Source: Schistocephalus solidus (lineage: Eukaryota > Platyhelminthes > Cestoda > Diphyllobothriidea > Diphyllobothriidae). Taken from it: a stretch of DNA of 64,000 nt. The notes beneath the pieces were generated by a model. It had not been told where the DNA came from. It saw nothing but the letters and a program-made list of their open reading frames with translations, and ran no database searches. Positions 46,862 to 58,918 of this stretch are shown one piece after another. Where the stretch lies: positions 1-64,000 of the forward strand of contig WEDG01003266.1 in assembly GCA_017591395.1 (NCBI GenBank). Direction: 5' to 3'. Position 1 is the stretch's first letter; each line of letters begins with the position of its first letter. Both the position numbers and the translations under genes were made by a program.

Positions 46862-47580
46862 GTGATCCATCTAGTAATCAGCGTTGCAGATCAGCTTCGT
46901 CGCGAACACGGCCTGCGTAACTTACCTTCGGAGGAGAATGTAGTCCATCAGCTACCAGCGCCGCGATCGGGGCTAGATCCAAATTTCAGTTTTCAGTGTC
47001 GTAAGATGGAAATAAACTAGCAGTCGCATGGAGACGGTGCTTTCGCAAGCTTGCAGAAGCAGCAGGCTCTTATCGCTACAGTCGACAAGTTTATGGGGAT
47101 CTAACACTTTCTGGATCTGGCGGAACGAGGACATTGAAGTCGCCAAGGACTATCAGCTTGTCCCCCTTGGATATTGTCACCATAAGAGCGTGAAGGTCTT
47201 CTTAGAATTTGTTCCTCCTCTATTCTAAACTGGTGTAGCGTAGGTGACGACGGTCGCGAGTTTAGCTTCTCAGAATCGGTATGCGTAGGCTAATGAGATG
47301 GTCGTCTATGCCTTGAGGCGGGAAGGGTAGCCACTCCACTATGTCGTTCCAGGTGGTGATGGCGATGACAGTGTCGCATCGCTGTGCCTTCTAGTGGCTT
47401 CTTCATAAGAACCTACAGCCGGAAACCATATCATTTAGTTGACTCTGTTTAGAGAATCGGGCCTCACTGAGGGAAATTAACTCACCCTGTAGCCCGCTAG
47501 TTCTCGCGTGAAGAACTCCATCCTCTTTTCGGCCTGGTTACTCCGCTGAGTCACTCTAACAGTCTGTGGAGTGCGCTTAA
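46862..47580 (-). pseudogene. Endonuclease region of RTE-like copy 2
   Basis: Minus-strand blocks: RSNQAEKRMEFFTRELAGYR (near 47,550), LISLSEARFSKQSQL, CDTVIAITTWNDIVEWLPF, PQGIDDHLISLRIP (about 47,310), and LMDYILLRR with MDHSLAI near 46,870. They parallel the copy 1 blocks [45 protein letters not shown] and LVIS. The catalytic SETR reads SEAR here. The DH before SLAI is kept, although copy 1 has DQ. Frameshifts fall near 47,470 and 47,230. Confidence 0.82.
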
Positions 47581-48244
47581 GGACATGGTAAATGATATTT
47601 TTGTTTTTTTATTGTCTCGATGGTGAATTTTGCATATACAATCCATGGTATGCTTCCAGATGACCTGCTTTTCCCTCACGATTGAATGAGCGGTGCTACT
47701 CCTTAAAAGAGTTGCTGAGACTTCTCATATGGCTAAAGAATTCTACTATGCGTCATTGTTTTGACCCAAGTTAGCCTGGATCACGATTACATGTTTCCCG
47801 TTCCAGGAGATCTTTTAAGTGGGGAGGAGGAGTAAAAATGGAGGTCCGGCTGCCAACCTTTACAAATGACTTCCCTAGTTCTGTACAGAATACACTATCC
47901 TGCCAACTATCTTGCCAACTATCATCCCACTTCTCTTCTTATACGGAACCGGGTTTGGCTGCTAGGGTCTTCTCTAATAACTTGAGCTTCTGTGATAGGT
48001 CAGTATCTAACCGTCAGTTGACAGTATTCTAAGCCCCGAATTTGATTGTTCTTGACTACACTGCCAGGCAACTGCTCCCCTGAGAATATCATACTGCTTC
48101 CAGGAATGAATCATTCCTTGTCAGTGGAAGGCGATACAATGTTGCTTAAGTAGAAAAGGAGCACAGTAGGCCCAGAGCTCTTTTGAGGCCTGCACCTTTA
48201 AGGAAATTCTCGAAACTAATATAGTTGCATGCTATCCATTTACA
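47581..48244. other. Unassigned DNA
   Basis: No gene recognised. A short tandem ccaactatcttgccaactatc lies at 47,901-47,921. Confidence 0.5.
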
Positions 48245-48530
48245 GATAGAGAGAGCTACGCTTTATTTTGAAAGAAAAATTTCAAAAATTTCAGCAAAAA
48301 AGGTCCTCCATTCACCGTGAAGAATCATCCTTGAATGCGTCTCAAAATATCGACCAATTTGAACTTCCTTCAAAATGGTGCCAGCGTCGTGCTCTGATGA
48401 CCTCATTTTTATTGTTCGAATAAACAAATAGTGTTAAAATTATATAAGAGGATTCACATGCGAATGGAGAGCAGAAAAGATGGCGGCTCAGTTTCAAAAG
48501 CCCTCCACTCTTTATAAGCTTTCTGTCAAA
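48245..48530 (+). repeat. Dispersed repeat D, copy 1
   Basis: Starts cagatagagagagctacgct, then ttattttgaaag, ttcagcaaaa and ctccattcac, and ends with cacatgcgaatggagagcag, aaaagatggcggc. These blocks recur in order in copy 2. A 66-codon frame (48,480-48,680) begins inside it and is not supported. Confidence 0.6.
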
Positions 48531-49067
48531 ATGACGACACCGACGACTTACCAGTCAGCGCTGCTTATTACTTTGGCTAGAGAAATATCTCCAGTTGTTA
48601 TCAGGAAAATGGATCGGCTTGAATCTCCATCAGCTACGAAGCCAACAAATGCCATTTCTTTTCTGTCCCTAGTGAAGTAAACATCCTTGGAAGTCCATCA
48701 GATACCTCGACGGTCAGTGGCTGGGAGAGTTGGTTTATTCATGTGGGCTTCCGGACCATTTATCAAGTTCATCTCAGTTGGTAGGGAAACATAAGCACGA
48801 AAAACTGCAAATGGAGATGCAGATAATTAAGTCATCAGTCTGTGAGGCATTTTTCTATTAACACTCGACTTGCTTTGGTCATTTCGACCAACACAATTCC
48901 GTTTTCAGATTAGCTATTTATGAACGTCGTGGCAATCAAAATCTGGATATGACCTTGAACAGTGTGGACACAAACGAAAGTTGGTCGACCCCCCAGACTG
49001 TCTCCTTATATCCCGTTAACTGAGTATCATGATTTCAGCCATTTCGATTGACGGAAGAGAGAGATAT

Positions 49068-49420
49068 ATACGCTTTATTTGAAAGTATAATTCGAAAGTT
49101 TTCAGCAAAATTTTCTCCATTCACAATGGATAAAATGGGTACGCAAAACAGATTACCCCGGAAGATGACACACGATACATAATGGCCGAAACCTGCAGTA
49201 TGTAACATCATGAATAATCGTCAATGAATGAGTCGCCAAAGTAAGGCTATATTTGGCTTCCTCGCGAACAATGCTTGCAATCTGTTGGTCAACTAAGCAC
49301 TAAAAAGAAGTTTGCGATGAGCAAAACAGGTAAGCTGATGTACAAATTGGAAAATTCTCATGTGAATGGAGAACAGAAAAAAAGGCAGCCCAATTACAAA
49401 AAACCTACACAATGAACTTC
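49068..49420 (+). repeat. Dispersed repeat D, copy 2
   Basis: Blocks agagagagatatatacgctt, tatttgaaag, tttcagcaaaa, ctccattcac and ctcatgtgaatggagaacag, aaaaaaaggcagccc follow the copy 1 order, with a middle part that differs in length. Confidence 0.6.
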
Positions 49421-49519
49421 TCAAATTTACTTGACCATTCTATAAGAGGGAGTTATATGGACACCTAAGCAGAAAATGCGAGGAGAAACCGCTGGCACTA
49501 CCGGTGGCTTTGTGTTTGA

Positions 49520-49790
49520 ATTACGTGGAACGCTGATTTAGGTTTATGGTTAGGGCTAGCATTAAGTTTAGGGTTAGGTTTGTGCTAAGGGGTTACAGGC
49601 AGCGTCAAAGTGCGTTATAATTAAGTTCAGGACTACGGTTTTGGTCAATATTTGGACTAGTATTAGGATTGGGATACAGGACTGCTTGCGCTTTCTGATA
49701 TTGTACGCGGGGCCAAGTTTATTACTTAGTTTAGGCATTCCTTTTCCTGAACCCAGTTTAGAAGAGCCAAATAAATAAACCTTACTGACC
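49520..49790 (+). repeat. Telomere-like repeat, G-rich core, diverged
   Basis: Core ggtttatggttagggctagc and agtttagggttagg, then a module-like end (ggggccaagttta...cccagtttagaagagcc). Confidence 0.5.
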
Positions 49791-52700
49791 GGATTTTCTA
49801 TCATTTAAAACAGAGAATACAAAGTCCAGCTGGCCTCGCGGGTAATTCCGGAGATCTTTGACTAAGCCGTGGGGTTTAGTAATATGGGAGTGGGCTAGGA
49901 AGGTTGGGAGTAAAACGGATACCTTAAGTGATATGGCTTAAGATAAGTTTGTGGTTATAGTAACGTTAACATTTAGGATACTGGAATAGGTACCACGGCA
50001 AGAATGTAGCGCAGGGTCCCCTGCAATCAAAGGGGTGTAGGTAATAATACCTGTGTCTAATCAAACGTAATTTATAATGGACAAATACATCTGTCACTGT
50101 GAATATGGTAAATTTACGGAAGCGATTAAAATTCACGCACGTCGAAAGCTGTGCTGTAAGGCAGTACTATTATTTCTTCTTTAGGAACTTAGATTTTATA
50201 AAAATTATTTTATTTACCTTCATAGGTAACTATGCAACTATGAAAGCTGATTCCAAAAGGTGGATCTTTTTGTTTTAACGGAAAGGTTTTAACTAAGCTT
50301 TGTAAAAAAGGTTAGTTTATTCGTTTTCATTCGTACAAGTAGCAACGACATGTGCTTTTGTCAGTTCACTAACGGAACACCTCTGATCTCTGGAGTGCCC
50401 TCTTAAACCCTGTTTAGGATCACTGACAGTGCCTAGCCGGTGCTATCCAAATATAAATTCTAAAAAAATATGATCACAATATTGGGCAATAGAACATAAA
50501 AATAACTTCAAAATTCCCAACGTGCTTACCCTATCAGACAATTATTTCGCTATAAGGGACCGCCTCCATACACTTTAAATTTAGACGTTAATAAATTTCT
50601 CCAATATTTCGCCACCAGTTGCTTAGAAGATGATACTACTTAATGTTACTTCGTCCGAAAAAAATTAAAAAATAACTAGAAACTGTTTTCGTTAACAATA
50701 TAACAATTTAATTATAAAACCATTTTACCAGACTTTAACAACACAAATATGACCTGGGTGATTTATTGGCAAAAGGTTATACATAAGTCTTTACAAACGC
50801 TCACAAACGTGTTGAACTAAGGACACAAAACTTCGCCTTAATGTTACGCAGTCGCATACGTCAACAAATTGTGGCAAGGCAGGATCCCCATGACAGATGT
50901 TGTTATGGCTTATTTTCAATTTTTTCTCTACAGAAAAAGAAGGTCGTTGGATATTAGCAGATCTTGACTAACTAATTTTCCGAATAATAAATAATGCGAA
51001 TATTTGAATTGTATAGAAGATCAAAAATAACATGCCAGATGCCTAAACCCTCTAAAAATAGCAAATAGACAGATCGTGAAATACAGAGAATCTAGGAGGA
51101 GACGTAGCCAACTGTCGACGAATTTGTTCATATGTGCTCCGATAGTATTTGTGTACGACTTTATTGCGTGCGGCCACACATGAACTGTCTGGAATTTAAA
51201 CGTGAGTGGATCCTCAAATTAATAGATGAATATACTTATCAGTCGGGATGTGAAATTTAAATTTTGACGCTTGCAGTCTTTCTCATTTTTTAGTCGTCTT
51301 TGTTGAACACAAGAAGGCCTACATGACACAAAAGAAGTTAACATGTGTCATGTTTGTAAATTTAATAACTGATTTTGTGATTTTAAAAAGTATATGCTTG
51401 CATTTTTTGCTCTTTTTAACATTCTGATAAATTCTATGAAAATAATATTCATAAATGTTCATATGCCGATATAAATTGAAAACATTTGCATCCGTTGAAT
51501 TAAACTTCGAGCTTAAGTTTGCTCTTGAAGATGTATTCGCTGGTACAAGCAATGAAGTCTCGACAGAAAACGGATTTTTAGGATAAGATGAATGACAAAA
51601 CTCTGCCACATAATTCAAAACTGCAAGGAAACGGAAGATTCTAAGGTCATACGATTGTATTGAGCAATTAAAAGACATAAAAATAGAATAAAATAAAACG
51701 TTTTCCTTAGTTTTAACCATGAAATACTATAGAAGCTGTCACTTAAACACCAACGAATGACATGTTCTTTCAGCAACTGTATTTAAGACGTTTTACAGCA
51801 TGTAGTCTCCCTTGAAAGTTCCTGGAGGCTAAAAAACTTGTTTAAGCAAAAGACTTGTCACATGGTGAGGAAGATGAGCCTGCACTTGGTGGTGGAGCCG
51901 AGGTTGTTGTTATGCATTGCAGTACATCATAATATTTTCTAGTCGCAGAATTACTTATGTGCGTCTATCTGCTTAGGAGTGGCCCACAATTGGCTGACAT
52001 TAACGAATTTATGCCACTTAAAAGAGACCTTCACCGAACACCTATGCTAATAAAATATTATCTAAGTTAATAAAGTAGATTATACAATCGTTGTGTTTCC
52101 AGACATTCCCTATTGATGGGAAAAAGAACAATTTTTTGCAAATTTTGCCCAGACGAGGGACGGCTTCGATAAAAAAGTATTTCAACTTGATTTTTTCAAC
52201 CTAAAGACGAAGGCAAAGGAATTAACTCTACTTACATTCAAGAATATCTGAGTGTCTTTCACTCTACTTCCTGAAACAAAAAACTAAAAGAAATCTGGAA
52301 ACTATGAGGTGTTCTAGAGCTACAGGAAAAGAAACCGTAATGTTGAAATAATGAAGGTAGTTAACTCATATCTGATCAGTAACCTGGCTGCTCTTGTATA
52401 TGGACCCTGACTGAGCTAAGTTAGCGCATTGATTTCTTTCTTGATGATTCAGACCTTGCTGTATTTGACATCCATGAAGACTGAATTCTTACGATAAAAA
52501 GAGTTCATTGAAGGATAAGGATAATGTATTGTTCATGGGTATATGTACATCGCGTACCTTAACACTATTATAAGTTAAATTCTAACCTTACCCTAGCGCA
52601 ACGCCTCCTAAACCTAACGCTAATCCAACCCTGACGTTAAATTCTCCAATCCTAAACATAACCCTTAAACTGAACCTAATTCGAATCCTATCACTTAACT

Positions 52701-55079
52701 TCCTGGAATTTAACGCTAGCAACCTGTAATTTGGGGATAGTATCGCCACAGCTTAAAAATTGCTGACATCAAAGCACTAAGTTTTTCAATTGTCAAATTA
52801 ATAAAAATCAATCAAAGATTTGTAGCATCGCTTTCTAACTGAGGAAACACTCATGAAATCCCAAATAGCAAATCTGGCTTGTTTGAAAAAATTTTCTTAG
52901 ACCAAGGGAGTAAACCATTCGGGGAAAAATGTGTTCTGCAACACCAGGTTTACGGCAAAGTAAACTAACTAAAAAGTCGAATCTTGGCAGGTTTTCAAAA
53001 TCATTTGTCAGTATCCTAGACTTTGAAAAATATTTCAGCCCTCTAATATCAGTTGATATGCGCTGTGTGTGGGTTAACTTGACTTAAAATTAACTATCTT
53101 CTAAATACTCACAGGTTTCAGGTTTTCGAAAACGGCCCTGTTTTGTAGGAGAAAACAAGAAACTGACGAAAAGATATACTTCAGATTTGTACAAACGTCT
53201 GTGGGACAGGTACTCTCAAAAATAAGAGCCTTATTTTTGAAAAAAACGTGGCAAATGCATATAATCTATACGGTCCTATGGTAAATATTGTTCGGCCATT
53301 GGAGATTTATCAGAAAAATGTATGGGCCGGTTTCCCCTACTTTTCCGATCTTTAAATGAAAAATTTAAATATTCACTGCTTCACTATTTTTAATAACTGG
53401 GAAAATGAGTGTCATCCACCTAATTGGCTGTGTATTAAGAAGCTCCATTATGTAAGCGATTCGCAAGCTTAAAACAGCAAACCTTAGCTTTAAACCTTAG
53501 CTTACCTAAGCTATAAAACTTTAGCAAACCTTCGCTGTAAAAATGAACAAAAGCCACCCGTTTCAGACTTCAAGTAACTAATAACAAAACGAGCAAAGGC
53601 AAACACACCTTTTGAATTTGGTTAAATTTTATAGTATTTATAGTATTTATAAGCCCCTAAAATATTCCTAAAATACTGGTCGTGGACCTAGGAATTACAC
53701 TTATGCATACGTCACGACCAACTGCGATCATTGCTTCCTTTTTTTAAATTCTTTTCAATAGCAAGTCCTTGTTAAAACTATCTTATTAATTGCACGAACT
53801 GCATTCAAAACAGGTGGTCTTGCCAATGTCATGAACCTATTAATTTGGGCTTTAACATGAACTCGGAATGAAAGATCAGCAAACGCCTGCACAGGAACGT
53901 ACTATTTTTTAAAAGAGCATTCGAAATTCGCCCGTAAATGGTTGTAATTTTCATGTTGCCAACGGCCTATCTGCTACTACAAGCGTAAAATGAATTGCAG
54001 ATGGCACGATTGCTGGAACAAAGTGTTATTAACATTCAAGCATACATTTTATAAAGGCCTCTGTTACGATTGTTTGGAATTTCAGCTACATAGCGCTTTT
54101 TAAAGTCATATCGAAGACGTTAACTACACATTTAACGCTTTGTCTAGAAAACCACAGAACTTCAAAAATCTGTCATAGATTTTGCTAAGTTGAAGGGGTT
54201 CACAGCGCTCCTTGTATGCTATGCGGTCCTATGCACCGACATATTATTAGGCAAAACCGATTACTAACTACCAAAATAACTAAAAACCTTCACTCAATGC
54301 CAATTCTCAAGATTACTTTGTTTTTAGGACCTGCAGTCTAGCAATATCTTCACGCCATATACACATTTTTCGAGTGGTCAGTAGTCAATACATTTCCAAA
54401 TAAAGTTAAAAATTAGAATTTGCAGGTCCTTTCGCAGATAATAAGAACATACGATCACCAGAGTGATACTCGTATGCATCTGAGTTTCGGAACAAAATAG
54501 AAGATCATCTGAATATTCACTGGGGAGTATCATCTCTACTAGCCCGACAGCTCAGACTAATATAAAGATCATGGGGTTTGTTGCATGCCCTCATTCTTCT
54601 TCTTCTTCTGTTCAACCAAGTTATCACTTGCTAAGCAACTATAAAAAGTAAAGATCACCCTCTTTATAAGCGTCAGCTTCTTGTAATATCAGCCATCATC
54701 TTTTTCACCAATGCCGAAAAATCAGAACAAACACCAAATTTCCTGAGTGTGTGACGAAGTCCAAGTCCATACTTCCATTCCACTGTAGACTCTATTGACC
54801 GAATGAAATTGACTGGAACCAAAAATTAAACAACTTATGGCCTGGTTGATATTTTGATCCATCTAATTTTTCATTTATGGGATTTGCATTCACCAAACGT
54901 AATCAGTGATCAATCTAGTGAAATGTCAACCAAAATTGCGAAATTTGTTTTCGAAGAGGCAATTTTACTGAAGTCGGATTGTTAAATTGACTATCCTGCA
55001 GCATAATCTCACGATAAAATTAAAAGACGTGATATTACTTTCAAAAAAGTACCATAAATTATTTGGAAACTGTTTTCTA
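49791..55079. other. Unassigned AT-rich DNA
   Basis: About 5.3 kb with no recognised gene. The longest frame, 51,319-51,720 minus (133 codons, ATG start), is Ser/Phe/Lys/Asn-rich with no motif and is compatible with chance in AT-rich DNA. A C-rich telomere-like repeat lies at 52,560-52,735. Small direct repeats occur at 53,470-53,550 and 53,631-53,650, and a CTT tract at 54,594-54,609. Confidence 0.5.
52560..52735 (-). repeat. Telomere-like repeat, C-rich core
   Basis: Starts agttaaattctaacc, has ctaaacctaacgctaatcc, aacataacccttaaactg, and ends cctggaatttaacgctagc, so the inverted ends are still visible. Confidence 0.6.
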
Positions 55080-55530
55080 TCAATCGTGTTTTATATGTAA
55101 GGCTGTCAAAAACACGGGCCAGTAGTAGATGTGCTGAACGAACATGGGGGCGAATCCGCCTTCGGCAGGCGTTATTATTCTAGAATGAGCTCCTATTACA
55201 AATGTTGAGCACGGGGTATTCCAAACTTGGGGCGTGACGAAAAGGGGCACACGTAGATGCAGGCTCCTGCCGTACCAGCCAATGTTGCTATTTATGGCTC
55301 TCCCAATCCGTGGGATGTGCTTTACTTGTGCCCGACCCCGCCTCCGATCTTCTTGACTCTGTCTTGACACCGGGCACAGGCGGATGAGAAGAGATAATGC
55401 GTTCGATAAAGTGAAACTGTACTATCACTTAAAACAAATTCACTCCCAAGTCACCGTCCCTACCCCGCCATGCTGTGGCGCATACGATGGACGTTATCGG
55501 ATTTTGACAGTCAAACGTATGTGTGTCTGT
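55080..55530 (+). repeat. Repeat A, forward orientation
   Basis: Contains gatcttcttgactctgtctt and gacaccgggcacagg, then actatcacttaaaacaaatt, caagtcaccgtccct and catacgatggacg, in the same order as 770-915. Confidence 0.8.
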
Positions 55531-55544
55531 TTTCAGGGGTTTGG

Positions 55545-55925
55545 GGCGGCGTGAGATTACTATCTGTAGTCGGCCAGGGAAGAAAGATTCCCGATATCAA
55601 TATCTTCTGTACACAGAACACTTGATTCGCTAGCCTAATTGCAACTGCCTTGGCTGTTGCCAGTACCCGTCTGCGTAGGCCTTTAGTGTATTGTACTGGT
55701 GCCAGAAACTAATCTAAAAAAGCTTCATTGACGTAAACCTGGTTGTTCATATCGATAAGATGTGCAAATATTGACCCTGCAATCGATCGATTTCCCCATT
55801 GACATAGCCAGACAGGCATGTGTTCACGTACCCTCTTCTCCAGACGCCTTGTTGTTTGGCCAATGTATTCTGTTCAAGAAGAGCTGATGAAGGACTAAAT
55901 ACATATCGATGTGCGCTGTAACATA
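55545..55925 (-). pseudogene. Penelope-like element fragment (GIY-YIG domain to C-terminus), family b, best copy
   Basis: From 55,870 leftwards the minus strand reads EYIGQTTRRLEKRVREHMPV, then WL, GSIFAHLIDM, and after a stop LRRRVLATAKAVAIRLANQV, FCVQKI and IFLPWP near 55,570. YIGxTxRxLxxRxxEH is the core GIY-YIG signature, with the catalytic Arg and the EH pair kept. The GIY half upstream is decayed. C-terminal GIY-YIG nucleases are the hallmark of Penelope-like elements. No RT part precedes it. Confidence 0.8.
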
Positions 55926-58159
55926 ATTTGGTTTTTACCCCCTATCTATAGAAGGGAAGATTTTCCGAAAACTATGCGCAAATTCATTTACTTATGACAG
56001 CGGTCCACAGGCGTTGTCTTCCTAAGTGGCTAGCGGCCCAATGACGCATAACTGAAAAAATGTGTTTGCCATTCCGAATTTTAAAATGGTAACATGCTAA
56101 GTTTAGCAGAAGTAAGCCGATCCAAATGTCCCCCGGCTTAAAAGAACTTAATAAATTCCTGAAGTTTGAAACCAGATTTGAGGCAAATCTGATGACCAAA
56201 TTTATTCACTTACACTTGTATTCAAATGTTATCTTTAAAGGTCGCTGTGGTTTGCATTGAATAATTCAGATACAGATTGCTCCGCCTTGGGCCACATAAA
56301 CTGAGATCATAATGGTTACAACCAATTCGAAATAAATAGTCAAAGAAAGTGAAGGCAATTGTCAATGCGACATATAACGTAATTGCAGCCAAAAGTGCCC
56401 CGATTTTTCATTTTTATAATATAAATGATGCAGAAAATAAAGATTTTGTTTTATTGGCAGCACCACTTAGGAACTTAATATGATTCAAGTTTAATGTTGA
56501 AGAAAACCTTTTAAGGGAATTTGGGCTTATTTAATATTGGGCTTATTTAATATTTAAAATTATTTCTCAACAAAGATAACTCGGTTAAATACGACCAAAA
56601 TTGGTCTGTTTTCGAAGGAAAACTGCAAAAATGTCATATATCTGTTTCAAATATGGCTTAAAATTTAAATTTTCAAAGTTAATGGCCATTTTTGATAAAC
56701 GTCCACTTTTTAAGCACGTAAGTATAATTATAAACGGGTTTCTATGATGCGAGAAAATATAATTTGAAGGACATCGTCTCGCACTAGGCAGTTTTTCCTG
56801 TGATTATTCCAGGTTCCAATGGACACGTTCTGGTGCATTTAATATTCTGCCCTCATACAAATGAACTTTTCTGCTAGGCCATATTTATGATTTTTAAACA
56901 AGGAGCAAAAATCGGAGAATATGCGTGCTCAAAAAGGACATCCGACCACCGAGGGACTAAACAACACATGCAAATGTATGTTGACCTAAAAAAACAGTTA
57001 CAGTTTTATATTCGCCATCCACTTCCTTCCTCCTTATCGCCTCTCATTTTTTAAAAGTCCAAATTCCGTCAATGCCATTAATTTTGCAAAATATGATGGA
57101 AAATGCATGGACACTACCAGAAAGTAAACGGTTCAATTTTATAGAGCCTTAGAAAAAACGATGAAAATTTCAGACGCCCAGTATACTCATATTAAAAGTA
57201 TAAACTGTCTGCTCCCATCATCTGTCAATTTCGAAAAAAACTCCTATTGATAATCCTATATGAAATATGCCTGAATAGCTGAAAATGACTAATAAACCGG
57301 AAAATATTATTAAAGCATCCGTCAAAACGCCAAATTATACTTCAAAACTTCAGCTAAATGAAAACCTAAAAAAATCAATTTGAAGTTAAACTTTACGACT
57401 TAGAAAATGGTTTTAAAATCGAAAATTCGGAAAATGTAAAAAAATATTTTAGATGACTTAATGCCGTTGTAAGAAGTTCAAAAAATCCGTTTATGCTTAT
57501 AACTTAATAAGTTAAATGACATTAATATAAAAACTTTGAAAATCCTTTTTTTATACTTTTTCCACAATTATTCGCCAAGAGTTAGCTTTCTCCGAAGCAT
57601 GGCACAGTTAAGTACATAGTGTCTGCTGATGCATTTTAAAAGCGTTCATATAAGTGGGCAAGACCAATGATTAGAATGCCTGAATATTATTATCCAAGTT
57701 TACGTTATCATGTTTACTAAGTGTTATTACATAAGATAAGTCCGAAATCTTGATTTTTCGAGTTCATGTTAAGGAACCAAATAGCTTTCTATAAACGAGA
57801 TGTAAAAACGACATACAATTAAAGACATTTTGAAGATATTAGATATAAAGCTTGAATAGATAATCGAAGTCCAGCTTGAAAAAGTGAAAGATGGTGGAGG
57901 GCTTCGATTCATTCAAAAAGCTGGCATAGGGAGGATTGAGGCGTTTGACGCTTGCGCTTACTTGTAATTGGTATGACTGCGATCATGCCTGATCAAGCTG
58001 ACCTCTATGATGTCATGGACTGTAACCCTCCAGACATGAAAATCTGCGGCAGTGGATCTGGACGGTTTACTCTATTCCCTTTGTCAGCGGTGGAGACTGA
58101 ATACCGAAGGTCTGAATAACATTTTCGTGTTTTGTTGCCCTGTGTCGAGCCAGATCTTG
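55926..58159. other. Unassigned AT-rich DNA
   Basis: No gene recognised. A 16-bp direct repeat, gggcttatttaatatt twice, is at 56,521-56,553. Weak continuation of the RT remnant may reach about 57,850. Confidence 0.5.
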
Positions 58160-58918
58160 AGTTGACCTCCTCTTTGAGCTCTCCAATTAGATAGCGTTGC
58201 CGGCACTACTGAGCTCGTGGCGTGGGCGATGAAGAACTGGCTAAAACCACCTAAGTCGTCTTTTCATTGATGGTTTGAGATATACTCGCGATTTTGTTGC
58301 AGCGATTACGGTCTGTATCATTCGAGAAGATGTCGCTATACAACACTCAAATGATGATGCTTAAGCAGCAGTAGTCAAATGCCTCCAGGTTTTGCTCATC
58401 TTCCAGGCACACAGCCTGATATTTACAACCCCCAAAAACATTAACCGGCCGTTCGCAAGGTCCATGCAAATATTTCCACAATGCAAATGTCGCATAGAGG
58501 CCATAAGCACTTTATGAGGCGTGAGAAATCATGGCAAGTAGCATCGATTAAGGGATAATTTCCTCCTTACTGTGTCCATTCGGCTTCTGCCTCATCCCCA
58601 GCTATTTACAATTGCATATTCTTCAAGTTGCCAGCCGTTAATCTCGTGAGGTTACTTATTCTTTCGATATATGCAGTTCGTTAATACTTTTATTTTCCAA
58701 GCTTTCATGGAGAAACCAAAGGAGCTAGCGACTTCATTACCCTACGTCACAGTAGACTATATATCACAAATGTTTATAGCTACTAAGACGATTTACTCAG
58801 CGAAGTTCAGATCAGTCTGCCAGCGTTCGAGTGCAAACCCACCACACTACACATCATGCAAACCTTTCTGAGAATGCAGTCTAACGTATTTAAATATAAT
58901 AAGTAGCATGATACAACC
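58160..58918 (-). pseudogene. Second non-LTR retrotransposon family: C-terminal half of RT
   Basis: Minus-strand blocks from 58,918: GCIMLLIIFKYVRL, then FALERWQTDLNFAE (the YADD place, decayed to FAE plus a stop, 58,793-58,804), NEVASSFGFSMKAWKIKVLT, INGWQLEEYAIVNS, LIKCLWPLCDI, AVCLEDEQNLEAFDYCCLSI and FSNDTDRNRCNKIASISQTI (about 58,310). These match the order of RTE-like RTs after the catalytic motif: N.sKTK, G..LEEV, KCLW.RRDI, LED...LE.FDH.CLR, VSNE..R.RC.NIA.ISQ.I. It is clearly different from the RTE-like family at 45 kb. Dead. Confidence 0.78.

Larger units (their letters stand above)
44800..47580 (-). mobile_element. RTE-like non-LTR retrotransposon copy 2, nearly full span, dead
   Basis: The minus strand carries endonuclease, RT and a C-terminal zinc-finger region in order over about 2.8 kb. 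It is the same family as 1,563-2,600. Many stops and frameshifts, but conserved blocks survive along its whole length. Repeat A lies just beyond its 3' end and just before the 5' leader of copy 1, in the same relative orientation. Confidence 0.88.

Noticed and set aside
51319..51720. 133-codon minus-strand frame
   Set aside because: AT-rich context, biased composition, no motif; expected by chance at this length in such DNA.
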